Below, in pieces: positions 13,001-17,276 of a stretch of DNA of 27,539 bases. The notes beneath the pieces were generated by a model that was not told where the DNA came from, did not search any database, and saw only the letters and a list, made by a program, of their open reading frames with translations. Where the stretch lies: assembly GCA_023807065.1 (NCBI GenBank), contig JAJJLU010003848.1:1-27539 (forward strand). The letters run 5' to 3'. The position numbers and the translations under genes are program-made. The first letter of the stretch is position 1, and each line of letters begins with the position of its first letter. The stretch comes from Isotricha intestinalis (taxonomy: Eukaryota; Ciliophora; Litostomatea; Vestibuliferida; Isotrichidae).

Positions 13001-14964
13001 TGAAAATAAGAAAAACATTTTATCATTTAGATAATAAAAATAATAAAGAAGATTATTTACTTCAATTAAGTTTAGAAAAAGATATTATTAATGATAAAAT
13101 ATGTCCAAACTATGATATGGATATTCAAATAAAAGAAATAGAAACATTAGTAAAAAATTTAAAATGTAATGTGAGAAATAACAAAATAATAGTAAGTAAA
13201 AAACCAAAGAAAAATTTAGGAGAAATTACCACAGAATCATATAAAGAAAATTTAACATATGTATTTCTAACAGAAAAAGAATATTCTTTATTATCAAATA
13301 AAGAAAAATTTCTTTCATATATGATAAACTTTACTTTATCACCGGGAGAATATTTTGATAACAATATAACATCATATTTTTTAACTTTAGATTTAGGATA
13401 CGATAAATTAATTAGTGAATTTTCAATATATTTAATAAAAGATAATAATATAATATCTACATCATCTTCATTATTTAAAATAGAAAAAGGAGAAAATGGA
13501 TTTAATAATCATAAAATATTACAAACTATTATTACGAATAGTGAAGAAAATCTAGATAATATGAAAAATATTTTTGGTGAATATTCGATATTAATAACTG
13601 AAAATTCATGGCATAATATTTCAAATATTTTAAAAGGAACAACAAATGAAAAATTTGATAACATTCCTTTATGTTTACCATTTAGTTATTCATTAAATAT
13701 ACTTGTTAAAGATTATGATTTTGATTCTCCTGAAATTATTTCTATCTATCCTCCTGGACCTGTAATTGATAAAATTAATGGACAAGATTTAAATTTGAAA
13801 ATAATTTTAAGTAAAAGTCCTTATACTAAAAATAAAGAACCTATAACAAATTTATTCAATAGAAATATAATAAAGAATAGTTTTTATTTACAAAAAATTG
13901 ATGAAAGTTCTGAAGATAAAAATAAATCAATAATTGATGAAAATAATATAATAAATGACTATTTCTTTGGATTTTTATGGTTTAGTGAAAATGAAAATAA
14001 TAATCCTAAAATTTATCCTTATAAAGTTTCATCTGCAAATGGTATAAATAATAAAGAATGGTTTATAATATTTAATAATGAAGATTTTGAGGATGAAACA
14101 AAATATCAATTAAGATTTGATGATTTAAATTTATATGATAGTAATAATTTTATGTTTTTAAATTATAGAGGAATATTTAGGAATAAAATAAAAATAAAAA
14201 CTGGTAAAATGACAAAATCACCTAATGATAATATAATAGAAGATGATAATTTATCAATTAATTCAGTAGTATCTCAATTATTATCATATGATAATAATAA
14301 TGAAGATTATGAAAAAGAAGATATAGAAAATATTAATCAAGTTGATTTAGTTTCTTCTTATCAAATGTGTAGTGGAAATGGGAAATATATTTATGATAAT
14401 TTTATGCAAAAATATATATGCTCTTGTATCAATGGATTTACTGGAAAACATTGTGAAATTTGTGAAGGAAAAATTAAAGACAATAAATGTTTTGAAGAAG
14501 AAATTAATGAAATTTATGAAGATGCTAACAATAATATTGAAGATAATAATATTAAAGATAGTGATTTTAATAATATTATTGAAAAAATTAATCCTTGTAT
14601 AAAATGTTATTATGGTTATTGTGATTTTAAATTAGGAAAATGTATTTGTAATAATGATTATAAAGGGAAATATTGTGATGAAAGAATTATTTCTAATGAT
14701 GTTTTAATTGGGAGAAGTGAAGGAAAATGGTTTATTTTTATTTCTTTTATCAAATTATTTTCTCAACTAATTATTGTAATTGTTATTCTTTTTATTTTGT
14801 TTTTAGTTTTCAGATATATTATGAGAGAAAGAAGAAAAAAAAATGGTGGTTATGCTGTTTTAGAACAAACTGATGATGATATTATTGGAAATAATATGAC
14901 AGTGAAAGAAATTAATGAAAAAATTAATAAAATTGAAATTATTCCTGAGACACAAGAAAATTAA
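1063..14964 (+). CDS. Giant type I membrane protein with repeated beta-sandwich-like units, Ig-like and EGF-like modules
   Basis: A 4633-residue protein from one uninterrupted frame. Residues 7-27 form a signal peptide. From about 300 to 4100 a short signature, L-x-x-G-[KDSN]-Y followed by alternating hydrophobics, recurs at about residues 329, 647, 1008, 1158, 1622, 2224, 2629, 3000, 3177, 3518, 3669 and 3823. It is often followed 20-60 residues later by a Cys and another beta-strand. This looks like an array of PPC-like or calpain-III-like beta-sandwiches. EGF-like cysteine clusters lie at about 1808-1927, 2403-2506 and 4436-4538, each preceded by an Ig-like segment with a x-P-x start. A membrane helix follows (about 4556-4590), then RERRKK and a 44-residue cytoplasmic tail containing YAVL (4597-4600). 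An adhesion, sensing or uptake receptor is inferred. I know no named family of this architecture. Confidence 0.9.
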   Translation: MSFKCRKRLRILFLFLSFLLIKNSLSLTCDKVAVLPKNFENLLPNYEKLPRVHIYNNFFLSEINTNSDSIKLKINILKPSIFKLQVTPFHARMKVEIENYSAKEAKSGIPIEFNIYEKNKLFEGLITIKFTNIINEQDTMSIEISQSMSSDSFCNEPYMLLELAFEEYEHFNNRINNINQQINGLYEFGEDFFQIFKDIKNAEVKKKGKDLLVQKSKKDISSYKLNVLIPDGHYLGLYKIYVYNTFDLTIPEFEDLYNNNDSNNTEITILTKYFLKFQMYSEFIIGGSIRILIIKKSEKENLLNLKCLSIGKCIMSKRNSKNLILLETLLTPGDYEILFIDISNGLFSQDIKLSYLPISLGIKIKYMKKTQNRYNCNGKRLPPNFQILFERNKEYFEYKGDIIFNLKILKDEFYLSIPEDDDYILRLNTYYQDGNNIDIKVYEIQSEDINDKILYTKNSYWGGQSSIVASLSKGKKYSVEFDYSSSFFTQNERKFCELYYLKMVLGSEKYIKKIAPFSYYTEQSCKDYYSNSINQTVDEFIKRFSDEHSDESNYYFFRYEIISKDILSYNNLDNSFFKESLQDFSIIYSGTIIIKEDINFYIECISEFITGIIIPIIIPLKENIDFNLSNEYLRKFLLHKSRINMRLTEGKYQLILVHGLSQYTSSNSESNLQLDSLLSIDKIPKCVQFKIRIVSILLDSKNKKKWECNFMKYHHVPYNITMKNDQDKYYYFNHHILIPIDENNFHLNIPENSKYLLKVRVQFEDNYDVDSMEFWLETNNITLIKGKKEISEEGEKSTTFYLYYLLQNETNYNIIFSNKYKNFGTFFDKCRLFTLEFSIVNTKNIFNEECINLKPDIKNVIYTRLIDQDNSLTEYKSQSIFSMFYKEIYGDKVNQKGETFLNKYDAISSLTSQHSLFQFKFNLNNAPNMFFTYDFEIQSELSRITLLIETPYGLPLNLFAKIYLLEQSFYKFTPNDNSNENKTENLINELISNQDMEDENILSIRGLLLSSGKYKVIFGINKSMINKNILDLLNFNLCVSFTAKLIIENKSYNTLTKGAFGKNENCPYIEVPKNLNIPGWIERDTSYTINNMQRFKIKSEKLMRSFNIKEKSLFKLYIPDEDGIHAHNSIKLFREENNQMKILVIKKGEKKNYIDYVLEPGKYNFEIEFILNQYKLFYKREEEYDHLCFYFDLLLSLIPFNEIYDFDKLSNMGFCENRGLELIDEISKDQSEEYQRIIFQNIQDPKKNKLIKTIKLLPNELGKTRFELEFIFNSYIDPLYTFNVYKILKNERRLTPVKLLKNANFIWLNLDIEKNTLYEIDLISRVYNSISLCTIGTLSYNYYNILTESQESKKIQCEITDSLPSYLFLTKENNNGDLIKKYGNLPDQITGEFYFYGKFLIPKITNSLRTEFMILQESIIFIQVNPIYKINSNNIFIEIYRHSDTFYRYGSSEFNGLVIESVTNKDILSSSNEKFLLYDLDIIFDKTLTKCESFEILFSIIPKKLYKDLYTNCNNINEDLTGKESIPYILDISKTKTYQFSSYCSELKGFTLNPYTNNLEKEIIIYIDKSTNLDIILNYVHSDNYMDISLKDDNLLYLLGTETVDNNHKNGIRINKRITIDLYEGKYTIKLTYHKIFTYFLSKLYSDTELSEICHSFNLDISATITENLTDYDYNNEIKQLEIDYKESANIISVFPSNLNNIRIGSKLDINLQLSNDFIVSSSQLYSMKEMIYLKEYDEINDAILGEKIFPNYIGDFNVDSLTYTFEINENIFQIKKCYKLFYSNVFLYSTSNHIDDLTISKENHIYCTMRCQCNPKSNYICSLNNKCRCKFPYTGNNCYECEDGFLKTEDGNCVDKNLTNLICIDKETCNEQGYCKIPFSTFNPYDINLNNPCICNEGFENQKGFPSVSFCNKCIDKNKYYPFCNDYTFKSDDDEIIKFGWNTNCYNIIRAPTLPEKLFEFQKSDSSLNLNEIYKVNGDNEKSEFIISEESIIRVMFISKEMNRGKVSLLYNKNDNTPIIQTEGKEGIESFIMKLNPREVPYIIKIEHLNLKYSCNRFQFKIEIEPLIVIFEDLKCDNNNVISNNFISIGDSINSEFNLNGNDTEILNKFNDKKLYINGNDILKQSNIQNKIFFKSKGDDNNNNKGFLSQGKINEPFEYNIIVKVTKPITLSAISSYSFISNDISFELIDINLNYPIATGNWLLSEISNNENDINLFSGLSTLLTEGNYILKIKQNIIPNQLIQLLYSNKNIQNTNKLCFNFNLNLQSIPIESISEVDKIFFYDSVNKIISIDPPNLSSQKINKKMQIYISFNYPLSTTLKNLPDNNFPINQTFYLENTINQKKIYPSKILLLKNKFQIIFKEYSLDFNECYELKFNLQRLKSLELENQTIISDYPIKHKYCTKTCECNPNMNTEYSCDFENNKCICKSPYTGEKCMECIDGYFMNNGKCISLNNCNKNFCNGNGNCVKDNFNGNNNIKCQCKANFIGNKCDKCFNNKRIYPNCDDLNEGNYKKFYKGSFVKFEKLGRIDNDCPFQFIPSDLDNLGYLQLDGNLHISGKYSIKNIKAKNHVTSFTLFKLSHIKIYIEQNRENYLVGIFLLDKDEKILAINKNIKGTDGSDSISILDFIADSGKYYLYYSINDISNFGDNLNSFDVLNNFTPENLCKNIYLEMQVTSLEREYSNVEIINKNNNKCTSLNNNTEEIKNDPIIPQDFSLYNENKNPDYDKIKKEGMIKNYIHFRNKDSKKEIDYFHYEYLYVPDLIDEHFHFELSLDSKFLHSQIGILLEVIEINDELRQKINHLKKEGNLIQKKLNQILGNTQIKSPICSLHCFVGNKKFNSYLIKRILPNDTLFRIWLYDIFQYPLILDNVFSTYEKNLCLQYKITFRLYNEKSHDNSFSSSLCSNNELPSDLNVKDYFGDEQYIKRFGFHILDNFRIDRLKDNNHIMKFKVEKNQMLRMLISPGRINVEVQLNYYKNDNQTIIISKCDSNIGECALAFELPIGKYGIFFKFYPPSSGYTKCESIKMEFSMMDFASLGSNIQNMNFRYNKTDKNGNLIFTPINFNKHILKPIDDLYNKPLDSISYKFKLSDVQNLNIDINNINNNIVLNEQVQIENFEFYIKPEDDRKIKLITYIQSDFIFLDAAPYLIYYPEEKKEGTILYIPNHKKNFNNIITHRLSSGKYQLSLRYYKPIHLTINNIEDNQLEKANYGEIHFDIQLINLSNDIVSIKTASTLLKLLPYTSNSKLSNNYICRKFGIPIPKTFDSLRYLLFNAETHIIDDYVLPPLGEGEDKIKFIVNRFPKSVFRIYIESKIAKIRISLYKQNLSSKNNKYNLISSTSNNNNHFATLMEILEEDYSYMIILKYLGYNDLRSSYSQIYSKSNCKTFKMEIAVEKNHNYACPTDNTKYNNLINLKPIPNILPVKYLNKSQFFSYDSSLEYKGEERNSGFIYMLRSDKDQIINFSDFNVYKPIDFKFAVINDFIMAPVTIMLKNKNSNDTIISFGDLFDGRTVLLIKNLPKGSYNIQLFLPSQKTSFFNEEICTIYDIQIEAKKSSNHFREKELANTIELFNDNIDIFGSIPFSLNDPKFILDFEHAYINYDNYYMMRYNNTEKGVLMGKGYKSLINKIDFNLNYESVCNFNIELVNVKNNKIEIAIEKITKFSNHINLLLKKGSYSLVIKLIQFSDNSSYDLIQDTDLINTIFDLYIGISPLNRIKDVYNYNNIISTYHQCISNYLPNLIEIPKNESEYRLINKLLTFNRNDIKGYIISNTTVNLNSSNLNRIIAEIGTDYVFTKIFLNILSSNNKIYYMKLTNNIGFIDVYLPKGKYTLQLILYEEIKSTYETLNCMILSINIHIIELNKKTIGKKILGESKINEYSSFNSKQCDGLIIPLSINANDKNNKTQYQNHFDNALYFINNQKTKNKKNINEIEIKASGNIFLLISTYINLPNEFNIIPKLIVKTNRKKYYKSSKLGYLSQDMKIRKTFYHLDNKNNKEDYLLQLSLEKDIINDKICPNYDMDIQIKEIETLVKNLKCNVRNNKIIVSKKPKKNLGEITTESYKENLTYVFLTEKEYSLLSNKEKFLSYMINFTLSPGEYFDNNITSYFLTLDLGYDKLISEFSIYLIKDNNIISTSSSLFKIEKGENGFNNHKILQTIITNSEENLDNMKNIFGEYSILITENSWHNISNILKGTTNEKFDNIPLCLPFSYSLNILVKDYDFDSPEIISIYPPGPVIDKINGQDLNLKIILSKSPYTKNKEPITNLFNRNIIKNSFYLQKIDESSEDKNKSIIDENNIINDYFFGFLWFSENENNNPKIYPYKVSSANGINNKEWFIIFNNEDFEDETKYQLRFDDLNLYDSNNFMFLNYRGIFRNKIKIKTGKMTKSPNDNIIEDDNLSINSVVSQLLSYDNNNEDYEKEDIENINQVDLVSSYQMCSGNGKYIYDNFMQKYICSCINGFTGKHCEICEGKIKDNKCFEEEINEIYEDANNNIEDNNIKDSDFNNIIEKINPCIKCYYGYCDFKLGKCICNNDYKGKYCDERIISNDVLIGRSEGKWFIFISFIKLFSQLIIVIVILFILFLVFRYIMRERRKKNGGYAVLEQTDDDIIGNNMTVKEINEKINKIEIIPETQEN

Positions 14965-15105
14965 AACTTTTTTATTTTTTATAATATAAAATTATGTTAT
15001 TTATTAAAATATTTTTTTAATATAAAATATTTTTTTTGATTTTTGAGTTTTCTATGTTTATTGATTTTTTTTTGTTTAAATTATTGTAAATTGTTTTAAA
15101 ATTAT

Positions 15106-16699
15106 TTATTTATTTTGAGAATTTGTTTTTAAAAAATTATTTTTAGAATCTAAATCATCATATTGCATATTTAATTTATTTTGTAATTTTACAATTAATT
15201 CATTTAATTTCAATTCTTTTTCTCTATAACTTGGAACATTATAATTATAATTTATATCAGTTTTAACATATTTATGCTTTTTCTTTTTCTTTTGTTCTTT
15301 TTTAGATTGAGTAGATTTTTTTAATTGTTCTTTTACATCATTTAAACTTGATTGTAAAATTTCTTCTAAATTCCTCAAAGAAGGTTTTAATAATTTTTTA
15401 TAAATTTTTTTTTCAAGAGTTTTTGAAAAGTTAATTAGTTTTTCATCAAGTTTATTATCTAATAAATCTTCCATTCTCATCATTTTTCCATTTTGACTTT
15501 GGATGAAATCTTTATTAAAATTTTTAGAAGAATTAGATTGATTAGAAGGAATAATTTCTTCTTGGGAAAAATTATTAGTATTTATTGTATTTACAGTATT
15601 TAAGTTATAAATATTTTTTGAACTTTGTAATTTAGATTCAATTAATTTATTACATTCTTCTAAAATATCTCTATGACTATTAGGAACAATTATATTTAAA
15701 TTTTCTAGAATTTTATTAATATTAATTTTAATTTCATTTAAATCATTTTCTAAATTAGAAATTCTATTATCGAATTTATTCATTAACTCATTTGTATTTT
15801 GTTCAAAATTTGATAATTGTTCTAAAATAATTCTATTATTTACATTACTATTATAAAAATTATCATTTGTAGAAGAAAATAAAGGATTTTTTTCTTCTTT
15901 AATTAAATTATTATTATCTTTATCACTATATCTATAATAATTTTGGTTGAAATTTTTATGAGAAACGCTTTGAGAAGTTAAAATAATTTTAGATTCATCT
16001 TTTTCTTCATTTTTCCTTTTCAATTTAAATATATTACTTTTTTCGTTGGAATTTAAATTTGATTTTATTTTCTTATTCCCATTTTTTTTTTCAGTTAAAT
16101 CACTGTCGCTAAGTAAAATTTCACTATTTCTAGAAGGTAATGAATTATAAAAATTTTTTTCTTTATCTTTATCTTTGTTGTATTCATTAAAAGGAAGAGC
16201 AGATTCATTTCCAGGTAAATGTTCATATAAATAAACATTACTTAAATAAATCCTACTTCCACCAAAAGAAGATTTAATAATAAATTTAATATATATAACA
16301 TCATTAAATAAAAATTCTTCAGTAGATAAAACTTGAGTTCCACTTGATAAACTTAATTCAAAATTTCCTAAAGACGTATAATTTTCATCTTTTTTACATA
16401 TTAATACTTCGATTAATTTAGGGTTTATATCTAATTTATTTGGACAATAAATACCTAATCCTCTTATTAATAAAGGTCTTTTTATCATATTTGTTAAATC
16501 AAATATTATTTCTTGAGGAAATGATTCTCCGCTAAACCAAACACTCTAATTTAAATATTATATGTTTTTAAATTAATAAATTTTTGTTTACATTTCTTGA
16601 TGGATTTATTATATTATCATTTGGAAATTCGGTACTATTATATGAAGTTGAAATTGAAACTCCATTTGATTTAAATAAAAATGGTGTTTCTTGAGACAT
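15106..16699 (-). CDS. IFT25-like jelly-roll protein with long coiled-coil extension (two exons)
   Basis: Exon 1 (16699-16592) encodes 36 residues starting MSQETPFLFKSNGV. Exon 2 (16545-15106) continues in phase 0 with SVWFSGESFPQEIIFDL. The joined product is 515 residues. Residues about 10-145 match the IFT25/HSPB11 galactose-binding-like fold: the FPNDNII motif, then the VW, then FPQEIIFDL, then a late strand YIKFIIKSSFGG resembling the IFT25 ending. CEP104 and APC10 share this fold and are the alternatives. IFT25 is a small intraflagellar-transport B subunit of about 144 residues. Here a further 370 residues follow, with a Ser/Asn/Lys linker, coiled coils near 270-325 and 405-450, and a KKEQKKKKKHK stretch. 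That makes it either a fused ciliary/centrosomal protein or a different family with the same domain. Starting at the internal Met (16488) would cut the domain in half. Confidence 0.8.
16546..16591 (-). other. 46-nt GT-AG spliceosomal intron
   Basis: On the minus strand the intron starts GTAAAC and ends AAATTTAAATTAG. It is nearly pure A/T, phase 0, and carries an in-frame TAA that would end translation if unspliced. Removing it joins ...NPSRN to SVWFSGE..., restoring the expected order of conserved motifs in an IFT25-like domain. It is the only intron I could support in the window. Confidence 0.82.
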
Positions 16700-16781
16700 T
16701 TATTTTTTTAATTTTTTTATTAATCATTTAAAATTTTAAAAATTATTAAAATCATTAAATTATTTTTTTATATATTTTTCA
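16700..16781. promoter_or_regulatory. Short divergent intergenic region (82 bp)
   Basis: The start codons of the IFT25-like gene (minus) and the small membrane-protein gene (plus) face away from each other across 82 bp of A/T-only-like DNA. Both upstream control regions must fit here or reach into the neighbouring coding sequence. No specific motif stands out. Confidence 0.5.
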
Positions 16782-17255
16782 ATGAAAGGATTCGATAGTA
16801 TTTCTTTTAAAAATCCTAATTCAGGAGTTTATTTCACAAAAAACTTAAATTCTGCCTTTATGAAAATTAAATGGTTTTGTATTTATATTATTGTTATAAA
16901 TTTTTTTGCAATTTTTTCAAGAATTTTTTTAAGTGCTTTGACATTAATAATTGATATATTAGTCATTTTATTTTTGGGTTTTATAATTTATATTGCAACT
17001 CTTTCTTTACAAATATGTATTGAAGCAAATTCAAATGATACAACATTAAAAAAATATAAATTAGGTTTTGATGGTTGTATTGTCATTTATGGTTTAGATT
17101 TTATTTTAAGATTGATTTTCAATAATATTTCTTTAGTTTCGTATGATGAATATGAAAGATTTTATGCTTTTATTTTTGTTATAATAACAATAGTGAAATT
17201 AGCTCTTTTAATATTAATTAGAACAATAATAAAAAATTTAGAAAATATAGAATAA
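16782..17255 (+). CDS. Small four-helix integral membrane protein
   Basis: A 157-residue protein with a hydrophilic N-terminus of about 27 residues and four hydrophobic stretches near residues 29-52, 55-80, 95-118 and 127-150. The turn after helix 2 (EANSNDTTLKKYK) and the turn after helix 3 (SYDEYER) are the polar parts. No signal peptide, cysteine motif or catalytic signature is visible. I do not recognise the family. It could be a MARVEL-like or other tetraspanning protein, but nothing in the sequence decides this. The gene is divergent from the IFT25-like gene and ends only 21 nt from the stop codon of the convergent NBR1-like gene. The ATG at 16782 precedes the first hydrophobic stretch and is in an A-rich context. 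Confidence 0.75.
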   Translation: MKGFDSISFKNPNSGVYFTKNLNSAFMKIKWFCIYIIVINFFAIFSRIFLSALTLIIDILVILFLGFIIYIATLSLQICIEANSNDTTLKKYKLGFDGCIVIYGLDFILRLIFNNISLVSYDEYERFYAFIFVIITIVKLALLILIRTIIKNLENIE

Positions 17256-17276
17256 AAATATATGATAAATTATTAT

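Noticed and set aside
1063..14964. Giant gene as a bacterial adhesin or transferred gene
   Set aside because: EGF-like modules, the eukaryote-type signal peptide and tail motif, and base composition equal to its eukaryotic neighbours speak against recent transfer.
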